This document shows positions 34,440 to 42,217 of a stretch of 64,000 nt of DNA, in pieces. The notes below the pieces were generated by a model that ran no database searches, had not been told where the DNA came from, and saw only the letters and a list, made by a program, of their open reading frames with translations. Made by a program: the position numbers and the translations under genes. The stretch is from the NCBI RefSeq assembly GCF_016908555.1, contig NZ_JAFBEE010000010.1:1-64000 (forward strand), in the 5' to 3' direction. Source of the DNA: Alkaliphilus hydrothermalis. GTDB lineage: Bacteria; Bacillota; Clostridia; Peptostreptococcales; Natronincolaceae. The first letter of the stretch is position 1, and every line of letters starts with the position of its first letter.

Positions 34440-35310
34440 AATGAGGAAGAAAATAAAACCCTATATCATGTTGATACCTGTTATGATCTTCATATTAGGG
34501 ATATTTATTGCAGGAATCGTATCCGGGCTACTACAGAGCTTTGGATACTTCCCTGCAATAGGGTTGAATACAATCACTGTGCAATACTATAAGGATATCT
34601 TAAGTAGCCCTAGTTTTTTAAAGGCCCTGAGATTTAGCTTTTGTACGTCTTTTATATCGTCGTTGATCGCGGTAGTATTAGGTGTTTTATTTTCATACCT
34701 CCTGCTTTATAATCAAAGAAGAAAGAGAGGGCCATTGGTCAATATCTATAAGGTGCCTATTATTGTACCCCACACCATTGCAGCCCTCTTGATTTTCATT
34801 TTATTTACCCAAAGTGGGTGGATAGCAAGGCTGATGTATCAATTGGGATTTATTGAAGATATGCAAAGTTTTAAACCTATGATATTTGATCGACAAGGAT
34901 TAGGTGTGATTATGGCCTATGTATGGAAGGGGTTACCCTTTATTACATTGGTCACTTTTGAGATTTTGCGAAGTGTTGAGAACAAGTATGCTAAAATCGC
35001 CGCTAATCTTGGTGCCAACCATTTTCAAGTATTTCGATATATTCTATTTCCTTTGATTTTCCCCACCACTGCCTCGGGTTTTATTATTATTTTTGCTTTT
35101 TCCTTTGGGGCATTTGAGATACCCTATTTACTAGGACCTTCCACACCAAAGGCGCTACCGATCTTGTCATACATTCATTATAATAGTGTGAATCTAGCAG
35201 ATCGACCCTATGCTATGGTCATTAATATGTGTATTGCTCTTTGTGCATTTATAACTGTTGGACTGTATGTACTAACTTTTCAGTTCATTAAAAAATACAA
35301 TAATCAGTAA
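34432..35310 (+). CDS. ABC transporter permease 1 (YnjC N-half-like)
   Basis: This 292-residue permease has six predicted helices and the inner-membrane loop that contacts the ATPase (IAANLGANHFQVFRYILFP, the EAA motif). In E. coli YnjC the two permease halves are one chain; here they are two genes. The start overlaps the substrate-binding protein gene (GTCATGAGTAAA). Confidence 0.93.
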   Translation: MSKMRKKIKPYIMLIPVMIFILGIFIAGIVSGLLQSFGYFPAIGLNTITVQYYKDILSSPSFLKALRFSFCTSFISSLIAVVLGVLFSYLLLYNQRRKRGPLVNIYKVPIIVPHTIAALLIFILFTQSGWIARLMYQLGFIEDMQSFKPMIFDRQGLGVIMAYVWKGLPFITLVTFEILRSVENKYAKIAANLGANHFQVFRYILFPLIFPTTASGFIIIFAFSFGAFEIPYLLGPSTPKALPILSYIHYNSVNLADRPYAMVINMCIALCAFITVGLYVLTFQFIKKYNNQ

Positions 35311-35331
35311 TCATGGGAAAGATGTGTTATA

Positions 35332-36126
35332 ATGAAAGTAAAATGGATAATAAAGTATATAATCTTAACAGTTCTACTTTTTCCGCTATTAATGATGATA
35401 GGATGGAGTGTTTCCAGTGCTTGGCCATGGCCTAGTCTAATCCCTCAAGGGTTTACTTTAAGGGCCTACTCTTATGTACTGGAGCCTACAACTGGAGTAT
35501 TTAAAATTCTAGTAGATAGTATGATCCTTTCTATTGTGGTGACAGCCATCACTTTGCTGGTCAGTATACCTGCTGCTAGGGCCATTGCATTTTATGACTT
35601 TAAAGGAAAATCAGTGGTAAAGGTATTAATCCTACTTCCCCTGATTGTACCGATGCTGACGGTGGCCATGGGTATTCATTTAAGATTTATTCGATTAGGA
35701 TTAGCAAATACATTTTGGGGAGTTGTATTGATTCATGTAATACCGGGGATACCCTATGGGGTTAAGATCCTTTTAAATGTTTTTGAATTGAATGGAAATA
35801 AGATTGAAACTCAGGCTAGGATACTTGGGGCTTCACCCTTGCAAGTAATCCGTTATGTGACACTACCTTTGATTACTCCTGGATTAATTATTGCGGGAAG
35901 TATCATCTATATCGCCTCCTTCAGTCAGTATTTTATCACCTTCTTGATAGGGGGGGGAAGGATTGTCACCTATGCTATGTTTCTGTTCCCCTTTGTTGAA
36001 TCAGGGGATCGAACCATGGCTTCTGCCTTGAGTATTGTGTTTATTCTATCAATTACATTGGTATTATTCATAACGGAAAAAATAGTTGGAAACTTCTATG
36101 AAAAGAGCAGCCGATACTACGTTTAG
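35332..36126 (+). CDS. ABC transporter permease 2 (YnjC C-half-like)
   Basis: This 264-residue permease has about six helices. The EAA loop is QARILGASPLQVIRYVTLP. It follows permease 1 by 21 bases and precedes the ATPase gene by 15 bases, so a heterodimeric membrane channel is expected. Its hydrophobic profile matches the spermidine/thiamine-type (PotB/ThiP) permease class. Confidence 0.93.
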   Translation: MKVKWIIKYIILTVLLFPLLMMIGWSVSSAWPWPSLIPQGFTLRAYSYVLEPTTGVFKILVDSMILSIVVTAITLLVSIPAARAIAFYDFKGKSVVKVLILLPLIVPMLTVAMGIHLRFIRLGLANTFWGVVLIHVIPGIPYGVKILLNVFELNGNKIETQARILGASPLQVIRYVTLPLITPGLIIAGSIIYIASFSQYFITFLIGGGRIVTYAMFLFPFVESGDRTMASALSIVFILSITLVLFITEKIVGNFYEKSSRYYV

Positions 36127-36141
36127 TGAAAAGAGGCAATT

Positions 36142-37161
36142 ATGGCAAAAATATATCTAAAAAACATAAACAAATCCTACGATAATAAAGCAGTTCTGAA
36201 AAATATTAATATTGTAATCAATGAGGGTCAGTTGACAGTGTTGCTGGGGCCAAGTGGTTCAGGTAAAACCACTATGCTTCATGGGATTGCTGGGATGGTT
36301 GATTTTGAGGAAGGGGATATTTTTTTTGGTGACCAGCTGATGAATCATGTATCCATAGATAAAAGGAATGCGGTTTTAGTTGATCAAAACCTACTATTGT
36401 TTCCCCATATGACTGTTGAATCCAATATAGCCTTTGGACTAAAGATGAGAAGGGTAAACAAGAGTGTGATTAAGGAAAAAGTAAATGAATTGATTCGTCT
36501 GTTGGAATTAGAGGGGCATGAAAAAAAGTTCCCAAATGAACTATCGGGAGGGCAAATGCAGCGGGTGGCCATAGCTAGAGCTTTAGCTATCGAGCCAGAG
36601 GTATTGCTTTTAGATGAACCCTTTTCAAAGCTGGATATCATGTTAAGAAAAAATATGCAGGAGTTCGTTAGAGCCTTGCAACAGAAATTGAATATCACTT
36701 TGATTATGGTGACCCATGATCAGGAGGAAGCTTTATCAATGGCAGATCAAGTGGCTTTGTTGCTGGATGGAGAAATCAAACAGTACACTACTCCAAACGA
36801 AATTTATGAAAAGCCAGTTTCAAAAGAAGTAGCAGATTTTTTTGGTGTAAGAAATTATTTTGAAGGAAAAATCTCAGGTGGGGAATTTCATTCTCATCTA
36901 GGAAGATTTAGTACAAATTTACCCAATTGTGAGAAAATAACCTTTATGTTTAGACCTGAACAGATAGGATTTGGTGAAAAACAAAAGGATAGCATAGAAG
37001 GAATTGTGAAAAGGAGGGTGTACTCCGGTGATAAAGTCGTGTACACCATTGATGTCAGGGATTTCCATATCCATGTTTCTAGTTTTATATATAAGGAGTT
37101 TAATATAGGTGATAAAGTATATCTGCAAGCAAACTTTGACAAAGCAGTTTATTTTATCTAG
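36142..37161 (+). CDS. ABC transporter ATPase (YnjD/PotA-like)
   Basis: This 339-residue ATPase is complete: Walker A GPSGSGKTT (36-44), Q-loop DQNLLLFPHM, signature LSGGQMQRVAIA (134-145), Walker B VLLLDEP (154-160) and the H-loop MVTHDQEEA. The C-terminal 100 residues form a TOBE-like regulatory domain (FMFRPEQIGF), which E. coli YnjD, a shorter protein, lacks. It powers the importer encoded by the three preceding genes. Confidence 0.94.
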   Translation: MAKIYLKNINKSYDNKAVLKNINIVINEGQLTVLLGPSGSGKTTMLHGIAGMVDFEEGDIFFGDQLMNHVSIDKRNAVLVDQNLLLFPHMTVESNIAFGLKMRRVNKSVIKEKVNELIRLLELEGHEKKFPNELSGGQMQRVAIARALAIEPEVLLLDEPFSKLDIMLRKNMQEFVRALQQKLNITLIMVTHDQEEALSMADQVALLLDGEIKQYTTPNEIYEKPVSKEVADFFGVRNYFEGKISGGEFHSHLGRFSTNLPNCEKITFMFRPEQIGFGEKQKDSIEGIVKRRVYSGDKVVYTIDVRDFHIHVSSFIYKEFNIGDKVYLQANFDKAVYFI

Positions 37162-37190
37162 CGAAATTTAAATAAAAAAGGGGGGCCCAC

Positions 37191-37784
37191 ATGCTAGATA
37201 CAAGAGCTAGAAGTTTTATTCAACCTGTGTTTGAGAAGACGGCAGATTTATGTATTCGTTGTAAATTATCGGCCAATCATGTAACGATTATAGCCCTATT
37301 GGTTGGGCTAGTACCAGCAATATTGTTGCACTTTGGTTATTCTGCAATTCTGGCTGTCAGTATACTATGGCTGTCAGGATGTCTAGATGCAGTTGACGGA
37401 ACAATTGCTAGAAAAACAAAGGCATCATCTCCTTTTGGAACGATTATGGACATTACGTTTGATCGTGTAGTTGAAATCTCTTTATTGCTTGTATTGGCAT
37501 TACATTATTCAAAAAATCCTTTTGTCTTTGTGGTTTTAGCAGCCACCATCATCATCAATATGACGATTTTCTTAACTGTTGGTGCAGCCTCAGATAAGGT
37601 TTCAGAGAAAAGCTTTTATTACCAACCTGGCCTTACGGAAAGAACAGAAGGTTTTATTATGTTTTCATTAATGATTTTACTGCCGAATTATACAGACTAT
37701 ATTGCCCTTATTTTTGCAGCGATGATTTTATTTACTTCTGGGCAGCGATTTAGGGAGGCTTATCGGTTTTTTAAGTATAAATAA
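37191..37784 (+). CDS. CDP-alcohol phosphatidyltransferase family protein (YnjF-like)
   Basis: This 197-residue integral membrane enzyme contains the exact family motif D-x2-DG-x2-AR-x8-G-x3-D-x3-D at residues 66-91 (DAVDGTIAR, FGTIMDITFDR). Such enzymes join a CDP-linked lipid to an alcohol; the alcohol here is unknown. A gene of this type, ynjF, also ends the E. coli ynj cluster, so its place after the transporter is meaningful. AAAGGGGGGCC precedes the ATG. Confidence 0.93.
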   Translation: MLDTRARSFIQPVFEKTADLCIRCKLSANHVTIIALLVGLVPAILLHFGYSAILAVSILWLSGCLDAVDGTIARKTKASSPFGTIMDITFDRVVEISLLLVLALHYSKNPFVFVVLAATIIINMTIFLTVGAASDKVSEKSFYYQPGLTERTEGFIMFSLMILLPNYTDYIALIFAAMILFTSGQRFREAYRFFKYK

Positions 37785-37789
37785 ACAGC

Positions 37790-37824
37790 AAGACCCCTGG
37801 AGAATCCTCCAAGGGTCTTTATTA
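37790..37824. terminator. Bidirectional terminator at the end of the rhodanese-ABC operon
   Basis: AAGACCCCTGGAG pairs with CTCCAAGGGTCTT over a GAATC-type loop. It separates convergent genes. Confidence 0.88.
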
Positions 37825-37837
37825 CTTATTCAGTTAA

Positions 37838-38041
37838 CTAAATTCCGAATCCTCTGAAAAGATACGGTCCACAAAATAGAACAACAAGGAGTAAGAAGAA
37901 GAATAGTAACTCATCCCCAAATTGATTGAAGCAACTGCAGTTACAGAAGATAATCACTAGAAGTAGGAAGAAGAATAACAAACTATTTTTTCCTCCTATT
38001 AAACCACCAATTATATTATTCTTTTTAACTGTATCACTCAT
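37838..38041 (-). CDS. Small hydrophobic protein with duplicated LLFFFLLLV segment (sister of 15463-15642)
   Basis: This 67-residue protein starts at an ATG at 38041 preceded by GGGAAGGTG; a longer in-frame start at 38110 would run through the promoter. It contains NSLLFFFLLLVIIFCNCS and ELLFFFLLLVVLFCGPY, the same tandem design as the 59-residue protein at 15463-15642, even to the FCNC link. An N-terminal polar segment (MSDTVKKNN) is extra. A perfect sigma-K-like promoter lies upstream. Function is unknown; a spore coat or membrane role is inferred from the promoter. Confidence 0.82.
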   Translation of the reverse strand: MSDTVKKNNIIGGLIGGKNSLLFFFLLLVIIFCNCSCFNQFGDELLFFFLLLVVLFCGPYLFRGFGI

Positions 38042-38088
38042 TAATTTCACCTTCCCTTTATTGATTTTGATATCTTTTGTTTCAATAA

Positions 38089-38117
38089 TAAAGTATGATA
38101 AATGATGCAAATCTGTG
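38089..38117 (-). promoter_or_regulatory. Sigma-K/E-like promoter for the gene at 37838-38041
   Basis: The minus strand reads CACA (38114-38117), 16 bp, then CATACTTTA (38089-38097), an exact fit to mACm-N16-CATAnnnTA. The ATG is about 48 bases downstream. Confidence 0.65.
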
Positions 38118-38157
38118 CTAGTTTAATAAGTTATTATTATTAAAATGAGATGAAATA

Positions 38158-38190
38158 CCCACCTACAAAAACAAAGGCAGGTGGATTTTT
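38158..38190 (+). terminator. Hairpin with T-run on the plus strand
   Basis: CCACCT pairs with AGGTGG, followed by ATTTTT on the plus strand. Both neighbours are on the minus strand, so its target is unclear. Confidence 0.4.
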
Positions 38191-38234
38191 CATTGCATAT
38201 CTAAAGCTATTGGCTTGAGCTAAGGGTGACTATC

Positions 38235-38663
38235 TTAATAGAAAAAAGGTCGTCTTCCAAATCCTCTACCAAAACCATAGAAAGGCCTTCGCCATATAGC
38301 TGCTAGGGTAAGGAACCAAAGCAATAGACTAGTACCTCCAAAGAATTGAGTTTCGACAGCCGATTGCATGTTGGACCCACCAGTATCAGTCGTTAAGACT
38401 CTCTTGACCATCTGAATACGTTGTTTAGTGGAATCTGAAACAAATCCAGACATTTGTGATAGCGCATCCAAGTTGTTAACATGCTGCCTCAATACATTTT
38501 CTGATACTTTTACTTTTGAGCTTAAAATCTCTTTATAAATATCAGCGTCTGATAATTCGCCATACTGTGTCATAAAGTTATTGAAGCTATCTATATATTC
38601 ACTGGGAATCATTAAAAAATCAAGGTTATATTGTCCTTTAGCATTAGTAATCTCAGCCACCAT
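38235..38663 (-). CDS. Uncharacterised 142-aa protein, possible spore surface protein
   Basis: The ATG at 38663 follows GGGAGGTGAAG; a GTG at 38669 lies in that site. The first 100 residues look helical and soluble (GQYNLDFLMIPSEYIDSFNN). Next is a hydrophobic patch SLLLWFLTLAAIW, and the last 15 residues are Gly/Arg/Phe-rich (FYGFGRGFGRRPFFY). Such Gly/Arg/aromatic tails are common in spore coat proteins, but I do not recognise this family. A sigma-E/K-like promoter lies 34-63 bases upstream, and it is divergent from another unknown gene with a similar promoter. Confidence 0.75.
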   Translation of the reverse strand: MVAEITNAKGQYNLDFLMIPSEYIDSFNNFMTQYGELSDADIYKEILSSKVKVSENVLRQHVNNLDALSQMSGFVSDSTKQRIQMVKRVLTTDTGGSNMQSAVETQFFGGTSLLLWFLTLAAIWRRPFYGFGRGFGRRPFFY

Positions 38664-38696
38664 CTTCACCTCCCTTCAATGATCCTTTTGCAGTAA

Positions 38697-38726
38697 TATA
38701 CTATGTACTCTTAAGTGGTCGGTGAC
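38697..38726 (-). promoter_or_regulatory. Sigma-E/K-like promoter for the gene at 38235-38663
   Basis: The minus strand reads GTCACC (38721-38726), 15 bp, then CATAGTATA (38697-38705). Both the GTCACC box and the spacing equal those of the promoter at 15683-15712. Confidence 0.6.
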
Positions 38727-38782
38727 AAAAATAAAAAATAATTTGCAACAAATCATGAATGATTTTCCTACTGGTATATCAG

Positions 38783-38811
38783 CACGATCATAGAGGTTCA
38801 ATCATAATCTA
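38783..38811 (+). promoter_or_regulatory. Sigma-E/K-like promoter for the gene at 38849-39382
   Basis: CAC (38783-38785), 17 bp, then CATAATCTA (38803-38811), a full match to CATAnnnTA. The ATG is about 38 bases downstream. Confidence 0.5.
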
Positions 38812-38848
38812 ATACTGGGTCATTATACAAAGAAGGGGGAAAAGTAAC

Positions 38849-39382
38849 ATGGAAAAGTTACCGTCAAATAACAATGACATAGATGAAAGAGGTAAAATTT
38901 TACATGAAAGTAAAGGGGCATCTCTATACACATATATACCTACCCTGTTGACAATTTTAATCTTTAGCAGAAAGCATACATCCTTCAATCATCTAGCTCT
39001 ATCAATATCGAATGCTATTAGAAATCCTGAAATAAAAAGAGCCTTAGCTTCTGTTAGCAAATATCTTAATGAAGATGAGCAAATGCCTATTCATAAAATT
39101 ATCGGGATACTAGAGATTATTGATACAGTAAAAGGCTTACAAAATAATTCCTACAGGAGTCAAGGGATTCGTGCTACTGAAAATGCTCATCAAGGGGGCA
39201 AACATTTAGGTATAATCAATAGTCTAAAGGAACATGCCAATGAAGATGATAAAAATTTATTAGATGCAATTCAAAGTGCAGTGATAACAGTCGAGAAAGT
39301 TCAGAAAGTTATGAAGGAAGCAAAGGCTAAAGCAAATAATGTTAAAGGTACGTCCCATTTAATAAAAGAAGGTAGAATATAA
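38849..39382 (+). CDS. Uncharacterised 177-aa helical protein
   Basis: The ATG follows AAGAAGGGGGAAAAGTAAC. The protein is mostly helical and basic at its C-terminus (VQKVMKEAKAKANNVKG), with one moderately hydrophobic stretch (LYTYIPTLLTILIFS, about residues 26-40). No motif that I recognise. It diverges from the gene at 38235-38663 and shares a sporulation-type promoter pattern with it, so a role in spore formation is a reasonable guess. Confidence 0.78.
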   Translation: MEKLPSNNNDIDERGKILHESKGASLYTYIPTLLTILIFSRKHTSFNHLALSISNAIRNPEIKRALASVSKYLNEDEQMPIHKIIGILEIIDTVKGLQNNSYRSQGIRATENAHQGGKHLGIINSLKEHANEDDKNLLDAIQSAVITVEKVQKVMKEAKAKANNVKGTSHLIKEGRI

Positions 39383-39696
39383 TAGGTTTCATTAATAAAT
39401 CAAATGCCCTAGGAGAATTTATTTTTTAGGGCCTTTTTATTGGAGCTATTTCATATTAAATATGTAATATGATTTTTAACATAATCTTACGACAGAAGAG
39501 TACATTTTAAATACGAACTGTTATGATGTTGTGTTATCAGATACATAAAGATGCAGAAATTGTAACAACATAATCAATAAGGTATTTTTATAGATGGATG
39601 TTAAGAATCAAATTAACTTTTGTAAAAAAATGTATAGAGGTATTTGTAAACCATTCTAGAAATTCATTATAACTATAGTTGGAGGTGGTATTATTT
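39383..39696 (+). other. Intergenic region: terminator (39402-39438), then AT-rich DNA
   Basis: AAATGCCCTA and TAGGGCCTTTTT make a good terminator for the preceding gene. The remaining 250 bp up to the histidine kinase hold no gene or RNA that I can identify. Confidence 0.7.
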
Positions 39697-41505
39697 ATGT
39701 TGATTACCTTTTTTGAAAACATGACATTAATTATTACCTTAATATTTATATATAGTAAGCTGAAAAATCTAATCATTAGTGAAAATGCCAGTAAAGGACT
39801 TTGGTTCGGAATTACGTATATTTTATCAACTATTCTAACCTTATCAACAATGATAAAACCCTTTGCCTATGCAGGTTATAGCTTTGATTTAAGGACTGTG
39901 CCATTGTTTTTAATATCCTACAAACAGGGATGGAAGCTTGGACTCCTCACTAGTATCTTTCCAGCTATTTATAGGTTAAATATAGGTACTACAGGAGCAT
40001 GGCAAGGGATTCTTTTAGGTATGCTCTTTCCTGTTGTTATTGGAGCTTATTTTGGTGGAACTGAGGATGCGAACCAACATTACACCATTACTAATACAAA
40101 GAAAATAGTGAAGCATTATTTGATATTTGCACTGGTTAAAGGATTTTTGCTGGGGTTAGCATTAGACATTCCTTATCAATTTTGGTGGGGGATTATTTTC
40201 AGTATGACTATTTTTTCTACTGTTACCCTATGGAGTTTAGTGGTGATGCTCAATGATGGAAACAAACAAGTGCTTTCAGAGAAACAACTGAAAATCAGCG
40301 AAGAAAGATATCGAAGGCTAGTAGAAATTCTCCCTGATGGTGTACTGGTGCAACGGGGGAACCAGATTATCTTTGCCAATACAGCGGCAGTTAATTTAAT
40401 GGGGGTAGAAGATCAAGAACAAATCATTCATTATTCCTACGATGCAATTGAAGTAGAAGATGAACACTCAATTATCAGTAATATAATGGAGAATTTGCAG
40501 AATAGAAATATGGAATCCGCTTCAAGTCATCATACCATTTCTCTGAAGGATGGAGTAGACATGGATATCGAAATCAGAGGTATATCCTTCTTGTCAGAGG
40601 GTGAGATGTTTATTATCAATGTAATAAGAGACATTACAAGTATAAAGAGAACTCAGCTATTGGAAGAAAAAATTAAACATGAGCAAAAAATGTTGGCGGA
40701 GATAATGGAGTATGATCGGTTAAAGACAGAGTTTTTTGCTAACCTTTCCCATGAGCTTAAAACTCCTTTAAACTTACTATTTAGTACAGTGCAGCTTATG
40801 GAAATAGACAATAGGAGTCAACAAGCCCTAGAACCTGAAAAAATGACTAAAAGATTAAAGGTGCTGAGACAAAACTGTAGTCGGATGATTAGATTAACCA
40901 ACAATCTCATTGACATTACTAAAATTGATTCGGGGTATTTCGATCTGCAAATGCAGCATTGTGATATAGTGAGTATCGTTGAAAATATAGCATTATCAGT
41001 GGCAGATTATATCGAAAATCACCAAATTGAATTAATTTTTGATACGGAAGTGGAAGAAAAGATTATTCCTGTTGATCCGAACGCAATGGAAAGAATTATA
41101 TTAAATTTACTATCTAATGCAGTGAAGTTTACAAAGCCCAACAATGAGATAACAATAAATATTTATGACTGTGGCGAGAATGTTGAGATATCAGTGAAGG
41201 ACAAAGGGCAAGGCATCCCGAAGGATAAATTGGAGGTAATATTTGAACGGTTTAGACAAGTTGATAAACTCCTAAATAGAAGACACGAGGGTAGTGGCAT
41301 AGGCCTTTCTCTTGTGAAGGCTTTAGTCACCATGCATGGGGGAGACATCACTGTAGAGAGCTCTTATGGGGTAGGTAGTGAGTTCATAATCACACTACCT
41401 GTAGAAAGCTCCCTAGAGGTTGTTGATTATTCAGCGAAAACAGAACCAAACACTCGATATGGGAAATTGATAAATATCGAGTTTTCAGATATATATTCCC
41501 GCTAG
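39697..41505 (+). CDS. Sensor histidine kinase with LytS-type 5TM receptor and PAS domain
   Basis: This protein of about 602 residues has an N-terminal 5TM-5TMR_LYT membrane sensor (about 1-190; GISYKQGWKLGL-type region and GTTGAWQGILLGMLFP). A PAS domain follows (about 205-320; LVEILPDGVLVQRGNQII). HisKA has FFANLSHELKTPLN with the phospho-accepting His near 351. HATPase_c has the N-box LNLLSNAVKF, G1 DKGQGIPKD and G2 GSGIGLSLVKAL. No response regulator gene is adjacent, so it is an orphan kinase. The ATG at 39697 is nine bases after GGAGGTGG; the TTG at 39679 is inside that region. Confidence 0.92.
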   Translation: MLITFFENMTLIITLIFIYSKLKNLIISENASKGLWFGITYILSTILTLSTMIKPFAYAGYSFDLRTVPLFLISYKQGWKLGLLTSIFPAIYRLNIGTTGAWQGILLGMLFPVVIGAYFGGTEDANQHYTITNTKKIVKHYLIFALVKGFLLGLALDIPYQFWWGIIFSMTIFSTVTLWSLVVMLNDGNKQVLSEKQLKISEERYRRLVEILPDGVLVQRGNQIIFANTAAVNLMGVEDQEQIIHYSYDAIEVEDEHSIISNIMENLQNRNMESASSHHTISLKDGVDMDIEIRGISFLSEGEMFIINVIRDITSIKRTQLLEEKIKHEQKMLAEIMEYDRLKTEFFANLSHELKTPLNLLFSTVQLMEIDNRSQQALEPEKMTKRLKVLRQNCSRMIRLTNNLIDITKIDSGYFDLQMQHCDIVSIVENIALSVADYIENHQIELIFDTEVEEKIIPVDPNAMERIILNLLSNAVKFTKPNNEITINIYDCGENVEISVKDKGQGIPKDKLEVIFERFRQVDKLLNRRHEGSGIGLSLVKALVTMHGGDITVESSYGVGSEFIITLPVESSLEVVDYSAKTEPNTRYGKLINIEFSDIYSR

Positions 41506-41735
41506 ACTGTTTCCTTAAATTGGACTAAAATTAAAATCAACATAAATGCCACTAAAAAGAAGTAGTAAAACTGCGTGTTACGAGAAATTTGTCGATGGAA
41601 AAATAAAAAAATATACAGGATTTTAAAAAGATATGCAGAAAGTAGATAACCAAGTGAAATTTAAAGAAAATTTAGAAAAAAGCATCACTTTTAAACTTCA
41701 GTCATTTTTACATTATCTGTTAATATTTGGGGGTT

Positions 41736-41900
41736 ATGGAAATGGAAAAGGGATCTGAGCAAATTGAGGTAGAATTAAAGTTGCTTTGCGTCAAAATGAT
41801 TGACCTGCTTAATGAGTTAAAGGAAAAAGGAATTACATCTGAAGACGATTATAAAAAATATGTTGAATTAAAACAAAAATTTCTGCAAGATAATAGATAA
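41736..41900 (+). CDS. Small 54-aa helical protein
   Basis: The ATG at 41736 follows TTTGGGGGTT, with a second ATG at 41742. The product (MEMEKGSEQIEVELKLLC, ending KQKFLQDNR) is a charged helical protein, perhaps a helical hairpin like small regulators of the Spo0E kind, but the Spo0E signature SQxLD is missing. It is monocistronic, with a terminator 10 bases after its stop. Function is unknown; no database check was possible. Confidence 0.65.
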   Translation: MEMEKGSEQIEVELKLLCVKMIDLLNELKEKGITSEDDYKKYVELKQKFLQDNR

Positions 41901-41909
41901 TTTCAGTTA

Positions 41910-41936
41910 GGCAGGCCAATACCCTGTCTTTTTTTG
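41910..41936 (+). terminator. Terminator after the 54-aa ORF
   Basis: GGCAGG pairs with CCTGTC (one G-T pair), followed by TTTTTTTG. Confidence 0.7.
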
Positions 41937-42217
41937 TTTTGCCTGAAACTGCTTTTAACGAAGCAAGAGTCTAGATTTCTTATAACGACAAACATTGGAG
42001 GACTGACCTACCTTATTGGAAAATTTCAATTTACTTTTTTGTCGAAAAATGTTATATTGTAGATAACTGAAGATTTTTAACATTAATTCAACAAGATAGT
42101 GCATCTATTGATGAATTGCTATTTTGTCATCGAATGAGCACCTAGGTAATTAGGTACTGTTATTTTTGAGTCTACACATAACAACGAAAATGAAAAATTC
42201 AATTAGGGGGCAAAATA
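41937..42217 (+). other. Intergenic region upstream of the chemoreceptor gene
   Basis: About 280 bp of AT-rich DNA. I looked for a c-di-GMP-I (GEMM) riboswitch, which is common upstream of clostridial chemoreceptor genes, and found no match to its conserved core. A promoter is expected, but no pair of boxes is convincing. Confidence 0.5.

Noticed and set aside
41736..41900. Assignment of the 54-aa ORF to the Spo0E phosphatase family
   Set aside because: The size fits but the SQxLD signature is missing.
41937..42217. A c-di-GMP-I riboswitch upstream of the chemoreceptor gene
   Set aside because: The conserved GEMM core and tetraloop receptor sequences are not present.
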